Position numbers and translations under genes: made by a program. A stretch of 64,000 nucleotides of DNA, from assembly GCA_949361645.1 (NCBI GenBank), contig OX442431.1, positions 7,250,653-7,314,652 on the forward strand. Direction: 5' to 3'. Below the pieces are notes generated by a model. It was not told the origin of the DNA, did no database searches, and saw only the letters and a list, made by a program, of their open reading frames with translations. This document shows positions 45,418-64,000 of the stretch, one piece after another. Source of the stretch: Spongilla lacustris (taxonomy: Eukaryota; Porifera; Demospongiae; Spongillida; Spongillidae). Numbering within the stretch: the stretch's first letter is position 1; each line of letters starts with the position of its first letter.

Positions 45418-47115
45418 CTACTTTCCAGCATCTGAACAGTTACTCTCTGAATATGCTACCATTGGATGAACTGCTGAGATGCCCAGTTCAACACAAAGGT
45501 CATCAATAATTCTCTTCATTCCTTCAAGTGCTTGCAGCTATGGGGAGGTTAAAAAGAAAGCACACATCACTCCAGTGAAGCTCCTTCCCCCTCCTCTTAC
45601 ATCTTGATCGTTCATTGTGACACTGTGTATTTTTGAAATGGGTGCGATTGGAACGTTGTAGAACCTAGAGTGATAGGTTTTGGCTGACGTTGGGTACTGT
45701 GCAAAAAGAAAGTATACTGAATGACCTATTTGATTTCAAACTTACAAGTCAAACCATTCCCTTTTGCACAAGGTGGAAGGGTGGGAGTTACCTTTGATTG
45801 TAGGACCAGGTCGGCCACTGATAGCACTCTCTGAACCTTACACCTCTTCTCCTCTGTTTCTGCTCGGTTGTTGCACAACCACACTGGTAGCCAAGGGTGG
45901 AAGTTGGATGTAACTCCACTTAGTCCGCTGCAAAGATAGGGTGAGGATCTCTCAAGGTTACTTAAATTGGGGTGCCTCCCTTACTTTCCACCGTGGTCCA
46001 ACAAGGTCTTCAAAAATTGGGTTTTGGCAGTATAAAACCTAGAGGTGGATCGCTGTTTAAAATATATGTATTCGGAAAGGAATGGGGTGAATAGGGGGAT
46101 GGACAGAGAAGAGATTGAGGATTTTTGAAGGATGGGTTTCATACTTCATGGGTGTTCCAGGAACCATTTGGACTGCTCTAAGCTTCTCCAACATCTTGTC
46201 CAAAGAGAGGGAGGTGTCCTTGTGGAAAACAAACCTACCAGTCTTGGCTGCCCATTGCATCATAGCTGGTGTAAGAGCTCTGTGTGTGCGTGTGTGCATG
46301 TGTGCTATAAAACACTCATGGATGACATGGTCTGGCTTTACCTAACTTGAGGTGACGGGGTTTCATACAGGCCTAGAGGCCGGTCACCTGTCTTGTCCAG
46401 TAACTTCTGTGTGTTTGCAATCCAAACTTCATCCATCTAGCCAAAGAGAGGAGAAAAATCTCACCAGCAGGCTACTACCATGCAGTGCCCACCTCATCCA
46501 TCTTTGCCACCTGGTTTGTTATAATAACAGAAGCATCAACAAACTCTCCCATCCTGTTGATCAGGTTTGCTTGCTCCTCCAATCCACCTTCAAAAGTGGC
46601 TGAATTCAGTTTGTGAGTGAGAGAGAAAGAGAGAAAGAGATAGGTAGGACGTTGGAAGGCAGCTTAGGGGTTAACTGACCTCCTGCCACGACAGGCACCC
46701 GACCAGCCACTCTCTCCACTACCCGTCGAGCAACGGCAACTCGTTCATCATTAGTTAGCTTATAATGCAAACGTTCATTTTAAAAAAATAAAATAAAACA
46801 GATGGCTACAGTGTATTGACCTGAAACATTTCGGACGAGAGACAGACGGAAAATATCCCAGCGACGCCGGATTTGATGTACCATTCAGTCAGGACTGAAT
46901 GGATTGGTGCATTTGGAAGTTAGTACTCATCTGGCCCTGCTGCGCATATAATTTGTGCACTTACTGTCTAGCGCCACCCAATCGACCGATTTCACTTTGT
47001 TGTCCACGAAGGGTGTTATCATAGTTGGCCACACCCCGTCTGGAAGAGTATGCTTCCTTCTAACTATCGTCACGTTGGCTCGGCTACAAAGAGCCATGAG
47101 CCGGGACATATACAT
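45418..47115 (-). CDS. DapA-family aldolase/lyase (HOGA1- or DHDPS-like)
   Basis: Ten exons, in transcript order 47115-46965, 46894-46821, 46758-46680, 46599-46511, 46436-46342, 46279-46145, 46038-45985, 45927-45792, 45696-45601 and 45537-45418, join to 342 residues. An alternative start is 47109. Family marks in order are GVWPTMITPF near the N-terminus, SGVAGIFSVCLSSEM, RVAGRVPVVAGATFEGG, the tyrosine motif GLYETP and the Schiff-base lysine in FVFHKDTS, followed by NGLSGVTSNFHPWL. The fold is a (beta/alpha)8 barrel that makes or splits C-C bonds next to pyruvate. The animal member HOGA1 is mitochondrial 4-hydroxy-2-oxoglutarate aldolase. The short basic N-terminus (SRLMALCSRANVTIVRRK) could be a mitochondrial signal. 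The substrate cannot be told from sequence. Exon 4/5 border is the least certain. Confidence 0.85.
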
Positions 47116-47415
47116 TTTAACGTTTTTTTGTTGGTTGAATTAAAATTATTGCGTAGGAATTATTACAAACTACATAGAAAAAACGTATAATAATATTACG
47201 GTATAAAGATTTAGTGAGAGCGGTAGGAGGCACAGCCCTTGGACGGTGCGATTCTTGTTTCTAACCTTCTTGTAAGTGGGAGCCGGGGTTACGACCGAGC
47301 GAAAAGGTGGTAAAGCGATGGGCTACTTCAAGTGCATGCTTTCGATACAAAATTTTGAGATAGGGGCCTTAATATCCCATTGTTTTGCAGAAGGCGCAAT
47401 TAAGTACTAGTAAAG
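47116..47415. promoter_or_regulatory. Head-to-head promoter region, with a likely 5' UTR intron
   Basis: 300 bp separate the aldolase (-) and AP beta (+) start codons. A donor (CTT|GTAAGTG, 47272) and acceptor (TGTTTTGCAG, ending 47390) suggest a 119-bp intron in the AP beta 5' UTR. Confidence 0.5.
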
Positions 47416-55063
<7,648 letters not shown>

Positions 55064-56662
55064 AGCCACTGCCACATATGAGAAACAGTTTAATAGGGGC
55101 TTTATATAGAACATGATTAGAAGATTAGCAATGCTGTGTTCTAAATAGACTTTTGTGTATCAATATGATTGTATTATTAAATCCAGCTTATATTAGGATT
55201 CTTTGGTGCCTATGATCACAGTATATGGTAATTAAGACATGTATATGGTCAGACCTCTTGACCCATAAGGTTTAAGGAAGTTAAACCAAGTTAACCGACG
55301 AGCCCAACAGCACGCACGCACGTGAGCATCGCCCTAGCGATATTCTAATACTACATTGCGCCTGCGCGAACCAGTGTTCACCACGTGGCCAGTCGCACAG
55401 ACGGATTTCTCTCTCTCATTTTTTTTTTTAATGATGTGTTCTCCATTATCCACTGCGGATGATGTGATACTCTGGGCAGGAATCTGGCACCGTACGACTG
55501 GGGGGTGCCATCTCACCACACCCCCAAACACGGTGCTACGAGGCTAATCACGCGACCCAGGGGAACGGCCAATGGTAGACCTTAACTCTTAACTCACGGT
55601 CGGCACACTTCGACCACCTCGAGCGTTAGAAGGTTAACTGATACAAAACCTAATATGTCCTTAAAATCTCCAAGGCAAAATCCTTATCTTGGATCCCATA
55701 GCATATTTTTGCTGAACAAAGATTTCTATGTTGAATAAACACTATGGCACAACTTGTAAACTGAATACCTACCATAAGATAACAAGCTATAAATGACGTC
55801 AATATTATGGTAAATACAGGGTGATATCCAAGCTGGTTACAACTTTAACCCCCAGCTTCCAGAAACCTGCACTCACTTCCTTTTACTTTATTGCCAACTT
55901 CTAATGGTTTTGCCATACTGACCTGTTTTGCTGCAAGCCAAGCCAATTTCAATCACTGCAGGTATCGATCAATCAAATCTGGTTTACAGAGTTTTTCTAC
56001 ACTAGTGCATGTGCGTTATTGACAATCATCCTTATGCAAGGACTGCAGATTACATGTGAACATTACTTTGCGTAATGCACACAAGAGGAAATCGAGATAG
56101 AGAACAGAACTTATGTTTTTAGCGTGGAGCAATAGATGCTGAAATGTGTGAGTTGCAAGCCCTATATGATACTGGTAAATAGAAATCTCCCACATACATG
56201 TGGGTTACAAGAATGTCATGATGAGTAGTGAGTAGTAGCCATGTAATGAAGTGAGTAGTAGCCATGTAATGAAGTGAGTAGTAGCCATGTAATGAAGTGA
56301 GTAGTAGCCATGTAATGAAGTGAGTAGTAGCCATGTAATAAAGCTACAATGCGTCTCGAAATACTTCTCTACTTAAAACACTTAAACCCCTATTACAGAG
56401 ATTGTTAAACTGAAAATCAATCATCATTATAAATACCACCAAAGCACACACACAAATGTTATGTACAACATACGAATACAATAACTAACCACATAATAAC
56501 TAACCAAAAGAGAACTAAAGCTGACATATGTGAAATTTTTAAAAAAGGGTGGGAAAAGGAAGGGGGGGGGGGGGGGGGGGGGGCTGCTTTAGAGTACAAA
56601 CAAGATTCATTGTGACACAATTTTTGATGTACCTAACATTAAAAGAGCTGAAGAGTGAGGAT
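55064..56662. other. Intergenic DNA between AP beta and the TAO kinase gene
   Basis: An ATTAAA near 55170 may be the AP beta polyadenylation signal. A 23-bp unit (GTGAGTAGTAGCCATGTAAT core) is repeated five times at 56228-56341. A poly-G run lies at about 56564-56583. No gene seen. Confidence 0.5.
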
Positions 56663-56962
56663 TTAGAGAGAGGATGTGCCCATTGAAACATTAGTAGCAC
56701 TGCTACTGTGACTTTGTTCGGAGTTAGTCGAGCTGCGGTCACAGCTCGGGTGGGTGTGGTCAACCTTGTCACTGGTGCTGAACGTGTCAGCAAATTCCCT
56801 CAGCTCCTTCAAATGCCTCTTCTGAAGGTCCTGTTGCTTCTCAAGACGAAGGTTCTGGAGCTTTGTGCTCTCTTCAAACAGCTGCAGAAAATTGATAGAA
56901 CAGATCATAGTGCTGGTCTTTTTATAATTACTATAGTGGTTTTGGCAATTAACAGAAAAGCA

Positions 56963-57023
<61 letters not shown>

Positions 57024-57612
57024 TTCTGGTTCTGCCCATCTGAGTCGAACCTTCAACCTGGTCTGTGCTACATTACAACTGAACCTCAAACAGCTATTGA
57101 ATTAAAATCAAAATTCATATTTGTTAGTTAAATTTAAATGTACATATCTGAATAATTAATCGAAGGTGTCGACAAGCAGGTCAGAATATATTGACATATC
57201 ATTTGAACTCTCCGATGCACTTGCTGAGCCTAAGTGAGAGAAATGTCTTTCCCATCCCAGCCTCGCTGGCATGTACTAAGTCCAACTTTGCTAGTGACAA
57301 GGCTTTTACATCCCAGCTACATGATCCCAGCCAAATAGAGAGAGCGGGGAAGCCATACTGAGTGACGAAGTGGATAACAATTACGTCTAACATATGACAA
57401 GGCAAATACACCAAGCAAACTACATTTTTAAAAATATATGTTGGGAGAGCTGGTAGAAGACTTGTTTGGTGTGGCCCAAAGGCTCAGATCACATGTATGT
57501 AACATGCATCAATTCAACGAATTTAATTAGTGGTTCAAAGGCTCAAAATAAGGAACATCAAACCTTGAACTGTTTGATACTGGTTGGGTCCAAATCAGAA
57601 CACACACACACA

Positions 57613-57677
<65 letters not shown>

Positions 57678-60600
57678 ATGCACTCACACACATACACATG
57701 CACACATACACACATGCATTCACACACACATGGGTAATTCCATATATATATTTGCCACCCTTTTAGCATCATTGTCTAGTTTGGACATGCTATTTACCCC
57801 GTGTGTTCTCCCCATAGGAGTATGCAAAATTGCTGTAAATTTGTATACCCTATAGTGTACAGCTTTTAATACACGACAAATTAAAATTTTCATTTTTTTC
57901 ATAACCTTGGTTAACTCGGTTGAGCATATCCTGAGTCCTGAAACATTCTGATAGATTTGAATTTTGAATATATCCAAAACATTGCTAAGACAGAGGTCTA
58001 CATAAAATTAATTGATTTTAATAACTTCTTGGCATGTTACATGAATAAAGTCATGAATTTGTAATGAATTGTGACCTATCCAAAAATATGAAAATACGAA
58101 TCACACCAGACTTGTACCATAGTTAGCTAACCATACCCCAAACATATTTAACTGAAAAGCTTACTGGGACACGTATTCTCAGGGCTGGGACAGCACAAAA
58201 AGTGGCTGGCAGCCATGTTTTTCCTCCTTGAAACTATTTGTTTACATAGGATAGTTTACACAACTAAGGTACTGTCAAAACATAACATGGCTGCCAGCCA
58301 CTTTTTGTGCTGTCCCAGCCCTGAGAATACGTGTCCCAGTAAGCTTTTCAGTTAAATATGTTTGGGGTATGGTTAGCCAAGTCTGGTGTGATTCGTATTT
58401 TCATATTTTTGGATAGGTCACAATTCATTACAAATTCATGACTTTATTCATGTAACATGCCAAGAAGTTATTAAAATCAATTAATTTTATGCAGACCTCT
58501 GCCTTAGCAATGTTTTGGATATATTCAAATCAATCAGAATGTTTCAGGACTCAGGATATGCTCAACCGAGCTAACCGAGGTTATGAAAAAAATGAAAATT
58601 TTAATTTGTCGTGTATTAAAAGCTGTACACTATAGGGTATACAAATGTACAGCAATTTTGCATACTCCTATGGGGAGAACACACGGGGTAAATAGCATGT
58701 CCAAACTAGACAATGATGCTAAAAGGGTGGCAAATATATATATGGAATTACCCACATGCACTCACACACATGCATTCACACACACATGCACTCACACACA
58801 TGCATTCACACACACATGCACACATACACACACACATACACACACACATGCACACACACATGCACACACATACACACACACACATGCACACACACATGCA
58901 CACACACATGCACACACGCACACACATACACACACACACATATGCACACACACACATGCACACACATATGCACACACATATGCACACACACATGCACACA
59001 CATGCACATACACACGCACACACTCACATTCTTATCCAGTTCCCGTTTGCTTGCCTCCACCTTCTCGTTGAGGGAAGCCTTCTCTCTATCGTGCTGGGAT
59101 ATCAGCTTCTCCTCCTGAGCCTCCTGGAACTTCTGAAGCATGTCTTGCTCTGACTGAAGCTGCTTCCTCAAGGCTTCTTGCTCTGCCACTTGGGTTTCGT
59201 CCAACTTAACCTGATAACCAACAGGATCAGCCAGTATTACCTGTTTTTACCACTGAGATCCCCACTTCCCAGTAAATCAGCAGTGTCCCCTCTGGTAACT
59301 AGTCTAAGTGTGCTTCATTAGGCTGTGCCATGGACCATGCCCTATAGCCCTATAGCATTACTGACCATGACAACCTAATGTACATGTACACTCATAATGT
59401 GTAACCGTGCAACTTTCAAAATGCATAGCACACTGAAAACAAGGCAAGCAACTGAACACAAAACCCCCCCCAAGGCACCAAAGAAGAATACAGACCAGTG
59501 CAGCTGCCTGCATGTAACTTTGGTAAAACAATTTCTCTTTAAATGACACAATCCCACCTGCCCCACTGTACCACACAGTAGGCACTAACTGGAGTCATTC
59601 TATTCCATCCCCTCCCCCACAAGAGATGAGTGCCTACATACCAAGCAGTACACACTTCACCCCTAGAGAAGCCTACCACAAATAGCTGCACACAGCTACA
59701 CATCCCATTGATTGCGCCACACCAAGCCTTTGAAGTGCATGCACAAGGGAATGCAACTCAATTGTGTGTGTGGGGGAGTACTAACAACCCAAATACTGTC
59801 TTCCATTTTTGTACAGACTCACACACTAGGTGAGAAGTTGGATTTACCCCATAGCAAATGTGGTGTATGATGCATATGTTAACATTTGCACATATATGTT
59901 AAGTGGACATATACAATTTCCCATTTACATAGGTATAAGGTAAATCAGACTTTTCACCTAAGTGTGAGGGATTGATTAGTGCTTCTACCTTCCTATAAAG
60001 GCAAGCTTGCCCTCCTTTAATACCCTTTGCGATGCTCCCTCCTCCCCCTCCCATGTCCCTCTCCTCCCCCTCCCATGCCCCTCTCCTCCCCCTTCCATGC
60101 TCACTGTCTGCTGTTGGGCCATATCGGCTATGGTCCTCTCATACTGCATAGCCAACATGGCTATCTTCCTCATCTGCTCCTCCTTGGACTGCTTCAAGAG
60201 CTCCCTGTGCCTGTCCTTTGGGACAGTCGACACAATCTGCTTCTGGTACTGTTTGTACTGTCGCTGTTGTATGCGCACCGTATCGTGGAACTGCTTCTTG
60301 ATCTGGGACTCCTTCACCTAAAGGCAGGCATGAAGAGCAATATTGGAGAGCACACCTCACCGAGCAACATCGGTACTCTAATTAGAGCACACTACATGAT
60401 CCCCTCATCGAGCAACGTCGGTACTCTAATTAGAGCACACTACATGGCACCCTCACCTAGTAACATCAGTACTCTAATTGGAGCACACTGCATGGCCCCC
60501 TCACCAAGCAACCTCGGTATTCTAATCAGAGAACACTGCATGGCCCCCTCACCGAGTAGCATCGGTACTCTAATTACAGCACACCACCTGGCCCCCTCAC

Positions 60601-61094
60601 CGAGTAACATCGGTACTCTAATTACAGCACACCACCTGGCCCCCTCACCTTCAGGCTCTTAGGATGCTCCTTCAGCTCGAGGACATGTTTCTTCCTCAGC
60701 TCCCTCTCTGCCTTCTTGCTGTAAGCTATCTGGTTCTCCCACTCTGACTCGTGCTGCTTGTTGAGGTGGTCGATGCGCATCTCGTGGAGGGCCTTGAGCT
60801 GCTGGTACTGCAGCTCAATGGTGGCCCCCAGGTGTCTGCGCAACATCTCCTGGAGCTGGTCTTTGAATACCTGCATGATATTCAGCTCCTGGGGCAGGAC
60901 ATAATGAGCAGTAGGGTGAGTGGTAACCATGTGAAGATGTGTGTGTGTGTGTGTGTGTATGTGTGTGTGTATGTGTGTGTATGTGTGTGTGTGTATTGTG
61001 TGTGTGTATGTGTGTGTGTATGTATGTGTGTGTGTATGTATGTATGTGTGTGTATGTATGTATGTGTGTGTGTATGTATGTATGTGTGTGTGTA

Positions 61095-61145
<51 letters not shown>

Positions 61146-63054
61146 CAGCAGCGGGAGGTTCCTATTTTGTAACCAAGGAAAATGGGGTTTCCCCTTAGAG
61201 GACAATCACAAGGAGTGGATGCAGATATACTGTGTTCTTGCTCACCGACCCACACACACATGCACATGTGCACACATACATACACACATGCACATGTGCA
61301 CACATACACACATGCACATGTGCACACATACATACACACATGCACATGTGCACACATACACACATGCACATGTGCACACATACATACACACATGCACATG
61401 TGCACACATACACACATGCACATGTGCACACATACAAACACACATGCACATGTGCACACATACACACATGCACATGTGCACACATACACACATACTACAC
61501 ACACACTTGGACACACAAGCCACACCTCCTGAAGAAGCTGTTTCTCAAAGGCATGTTTCTCCTGCATCATGGTCTGCCTGAACTCCACGATGTCGTGTTC
61601 CGCTATGGTCCTGAGGATCTGGAGGTGATCCTCCTCACTCACCCTCTGCTGGTGGTGAAGCTCCGCCTTCCTCTCATCAAGGACACGCCTCCGCATTGTG
61701 CTGTTCAGCTGGTCATTTGCGTCCAGTTCCTACGAGGAGGGAGGTATGGGGAAGAGGTAGATGTGGGAAGGAGGTAGGTATGGGGAGGAGGTAGATGTGG
61801 GAAGGAGGTAGATGTGGGGAGGAGGTAGGTATGGGGAGGAGGTAGATGTAGGAAGGAGGGGTAAGGCTACACAAGTTGGCACAATGGTGGTATAGACCTT
61901 TTTACACACACACACACACACACTACACACACACTACACACACATTACACACTACACACACACCACACACACACTACACACCCACACACACACACACACC
62001 ACTTGGTATCGTGTGCTCACTCACTTTCTTGTATATCAGCTTGGTGGAGCGATAATCGTTCTTCTGCTGTTGCAGGAATGCCTTCATGTCAGCCTCCTGT
62101 CTGTCCTTAAGGCTCCTCATGAAGCGCTTCTCCTCCGATGACTCCAGCTTGGCCTTCAAGGGACACAGGGAGTGAACGTGACCACAACACAAAGCCTCCT
62201 ACCCTCTGCTCAGCTTCTGCCTTGTGCCTGGACCTCTGGCGCTCCAGTTCTCGCTCATAATTGGACCTGAGCTGTTCCAGTTCCTTCTCTTGGCTCTTCT
62301 GGTGGCCCAACAGTTCATTCTTGTGCTTTGACTCCAGCTGCTGCATCTGTGGTGGACCAACAGTTCAATACATGTACTGTGGTGGACCAACAGTCCAATA
62401 CATGTACTGTGGTGGACCAACAGTCCAATACATGTACTGTGGTGGACCAACAGTCCAATACATGTACTGTGGTGGACCAACAGTTCAATACATGTACTGT
62501 GGTGGACCAACAGTTCAATACATGTACTGTGGTGGACCAACAGTTCAATACATGTACTGTGGTGGACCAACAGTCCAATACATGTACTGTGGTGGACCAA
62601 CAGTTCAATACATGTACTGTGGTGGACCAACAGTCCAATACATGTACTGTGGTGGACCAACAACAGTCCAATACATGTACACAGCATCACCAGTTTACCA
62701 AAATTATACAATCAAGAAGCATAGTACCAGCTGTCAACAATAGACCCAAAAATAGATACAGTTTAATATAGAACACTACCATAAAAGGGCAGCCCAATGT
62801 AAACACCACAACTTGAAGTAGGAAGAGAACTACCAACAGAGCCATGTTAGGAGACCACATGTGAGGAGACCACACATGTGAGGAAACAGGACATGTGAGG
62901 AGGCTGGGCATGAGGAGGCGGGGCATGCTCTCAGCCAAACATGCACCCAAAGGGATTTCATCCTATTTGCAAGTGAACTAACTTCAACTTGAGAAGCAAA
63001 TGAATAATAACCCCTTATGAGCTGACCCCTTATGAGCAGTGATGACCCTGACCC

Positions 63055-63097
<43 letters not shown>

Positions 63098-63442
63098 CCT
63101 AATTCTACTGCTCACCTGACCTAATCTAATTCTACTGCTCACCTGACCTAATTCTACTGCTCACCTGACCTAATTCTACTGCTCACCTGACCTAATTCTA
63201 CTGCTCACCTGACCTAATTCTACTGCTCACCTGACCCTTGTGTTGCTGTCTCATTCTCTTGTACCCAAGCATCTGCTCCCTGAGCTCAGACTGAAGTTGG
63301 TATTCTTCTGCTTGCCGCGAAACCATGAAATGGGAGCGCAGTGTTGAGAAGCCATCTTGTCCTGACTGGGTGGTGGGTAGATGGAGGAATAGTAGGAAGA
63401 TACATGTAGGGCACCATAAGCCCTTCCCTCACTCCACCTCCA

Positions 63443-63481
<39 letters not shown>

Positions 63482-63815
63482 TCCCTTCAACTCTACTTAC
63501 TGTGGCATCCCAACACATTGGACATCCCTCCCACATGTGGTACCTGCCCACCCCCTCATCCCCAGGACATCCCTCCCACATGTGGTACCTGCCCACCCCC
63601 TCATCCCCAGGACATCCCTCCCACACGTGGTACCTGCCCACCCCCTCATCCCCAGGACATCCCCTCCTACATGTGGCACCTGCCCACCCCCTCATCCCCA
63701 GGCTTACCACCACTTTCCTGGCCAATTCTTCGGCCTGTGCCTTCATAGTATCTGCACTAGAGAGTGACGACGTGGAAGAGACTAACGATGGCGATAGTGC
63801 TGAACACTCTGAGTC
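56663..63815 (-). CDS. TAOK: TAO kinase (TAOK1/2/3 type), C-terminal coiled-coil half
   Basis: Exons in transcript order are 63815-63708, about 63361-63231, 62346-62203, 62153-62025, 61729-61526, 60888-60649, 60317-60105, 59210-59028 and 56881-56663. All have phase-0 borders except the start of the second, which needs phase 1, so a small exon may be missing before it. Diagnostic TAOK stretches are STLRSHFMVSRQ, REQMLGYKRMRQQH, KKAERELRKKHVLELKEHPK and SQIKKQFHDTVRIQQRQYKQ. The product is a long coiled coil ending in a Ser-rich tail. TAO kinases are Ste20-type MAP3Ks upstream of p38/JNK and Hippo signalling. The kinase domain should lie right of the window. Several introns carry minisatellites tied to the splice sites. 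Confidence 0.88.
56963..57020. repeat. (CA)n microsatellite
   Basis: A 58-base CA array in the last TAO kinase intron, about 80 bases from the terminal exon. Confidence 0.9.
57601..57731. repeat. (CA)n microsatellite left of the foldback element
   Basis: CA array with TACACA and ATGCA variants. With 58754-59022 it probably formed one array before insertion. Confidence 0.9.
57732..58753. mobile_element. 1-kb foldback element inside a TAO kinase intron
   Basis: The outer ends GGGTAATTCC (57732) and GGAATTACCC (to 58753) start arms of about 488 and 470 bp (57732-58219 and 58284-58753) that are reverse complements with few differences; one gap of about 18 bases lies near 58110. The loop is 64 bases. 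Both flanks are CA microsatellite on the same strand, and ACAT occurs on each side (possible four-base target duplication), so the element inserted into a CA array. No ORF. Confidence 0.85.
58754..59022. repeat. (CA)n / ATGCACAC microsatellite
   Basis: The array continues to the donor of the exon 59028-59210, whose GTGAGTGTG merges with the repeat on the - strand. Confidence 0.9.
60361..60648. repeat. Six 48-bp units anchored on a TAO kinase splice donor
   Basis: Units start at 60361, 60409, 60457, 60505, 60553 and 60601, each exactly 48 bases, and the next step (60649) is the exon border. On the - strand most units begin with GTGAGGG, the sequence of the true donor (AAG|GTGAGGGGG); the unit nearest 60409 has a changed copy. 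The array fills nearly the whole 331-bp intron. Confidence 0.9.
60939..61143. repeat. (GT)n / GTAT microsatellite in a TAO kinase intron
   Basis: TG-rich array with TATG variants. Confidence 0.9.
61253..61503. repeat. ACATGCACATGTGC compound microsatellite
   Basis: Units of CACACATGCACATGTGCACA alternate with ACATACA. GCACATGTGC is palindromic, giving many short hairpins. It lies in the same intron as the GT array to its left. Confidence 0.9.
62347..62680. repeat. Eleven 30-bp units anchored on a TAO kinase splice acceptor
   Basis: Units start at 62347 and every 30 bases to 62647; the first base is directly next to exon 62203-62346. Every unit on the - strand ends in GTCCACCACAG, the sequence of the true acceptor. 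The units differ mainly at one C/T position. The last has an extra triplet. Confidence 0.92.
62681..63060. other. Middle of the same TAO kinase intron
   Basis: Mostly unique sequence between the two splice-anchored arrays. Short direct repeats of ACATGTGAGGAG occur around 62860-62900. No exon seen. Confidence 0.5.
63059..63230. repeat. (GA)n run and 22-bp array anchored on a TAO kinase splice donor
   Basis: After a (GA)n run (63059-63087), six copies of CTCACCTGACC occur with CTCAC at 63111, 63138, 63160, 63182, 63204 and 63226 (spacing 27, 22, 22, 22, 22). On the - strand each is a full donor CAG|GTGAGC. The copy at 63226-63230 is the one used to join exon 63231 in frame. Confidence 0.92.
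63521..63701. repeat. Four 45-bp units in a TAO kinase intron
   Basis: Units start with GACATCCCTCCCACATGTGG at 63521, 63566, 63611 and 63656, and the array stops seven bases before exon 63708-63815. The - strand frame through the array is open but its peptide is low-complexity. Confidence 0.85.
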
Positions 63816-64000
63816 CTGTGTGTGTGTGTGCGTGTGTGTGTATGTGTGCATGTAGTATGTGTGTATGTGGTGTGTGTATGATGTGCGTATGTATGATGGT
63901 CAATAGTTATAGTCAAATATGAAGACTGAAGCCAAGAAATACAAAAAATGGTCAGATCTATCAGCACCTATGCACCTCTAACAGCACCTCTAACAGCACC

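Noticed and set aside
62199..62771. Cys/His/Thr-rich ORFs through the 30-bp array
   Set aside because: A 30-bp period keeps any stop-free frame open; the array is intronic and adjoins a splice acceptor.
63429..63708. In-frame coding extension of the TAO kinase exon through the 45-bp array
   Set aside because: A strong donor (GTG|GTAAGC) at 63708/63707 precedes the array, and the encoded GDEGVGRYHMWEGCP repeats do not resemble TAO kinases.

Overview
The window is animal nuclear DNA, most likely from a sponge (Porifera) or another early-branching metazoan. Genes are split by very short GT-AG introns (often 50-80 bp), exons encode animal-type proteins (clathrin adaptor beta, TAO kinase, site-2 protease, SNAPC5-like, CXorf65-like), microsatellites of (CA)n/(GT)n are everywhere, and decayed retroelement C-termini of the kind common in sponges and cnidarians lie between genes. 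The species is an inference. There is one 200-base assembly gap (12349-12548).

Layout. 1-7206 (+): the 3' end of a giant Pro/Thr-rich, internally repeated protein carrying two motifs that resemble the actin capping-protein interaction (CPI) motif. 8967-12054 (+): a decayed tandem copy of the same gene. 12562-14059 (-): a protein with two CARD domains followed by TPR-like helices, with a one-base frameshift, running into the gap. 16388-41963: four gamma-glutamyltransferase (GGT) genes that I could rebuild exon by exon into complete reading frames (A +, B -, C -, D +), plus two GGT fragments. Between B and C lie about 12 kb of mostly non-coding DNA with retroelement remnants and foldback elements.

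42141-55063 is a compact housekeeping block: MBTPS2 (-), a CXorf65-like gene (+), a SNAPC5-like gene (+), a DapA/HOGA-type aldolase (-) and the beta subunit of AP-1/AP-2 (+, 21 coding exons). Two head-to-head pairs share short intergenic regions (111 bp and 300 bp), probable bidirectional promoters. 56663-63815 (-) is the coiled-coil C-terminal half of a TAO kinase; its kinase domain lies past the right edge.

The most unusual observations are: (1) minisatellites inside TAO kinase introns whose repeat phase is set exactly by the splice donor or acceptor; (2) the mosaic GGT cluster, including a GC-AG intron in three of four copies; (3) several nearly perfect foldback elements; (4) the CARD-CARD-TPR gene; (5) the giant repeat protein with CPI-like motifs and its decayed neighbour. 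All gene models come from reading splice sites and frames by eye, without alignment or transcript data.
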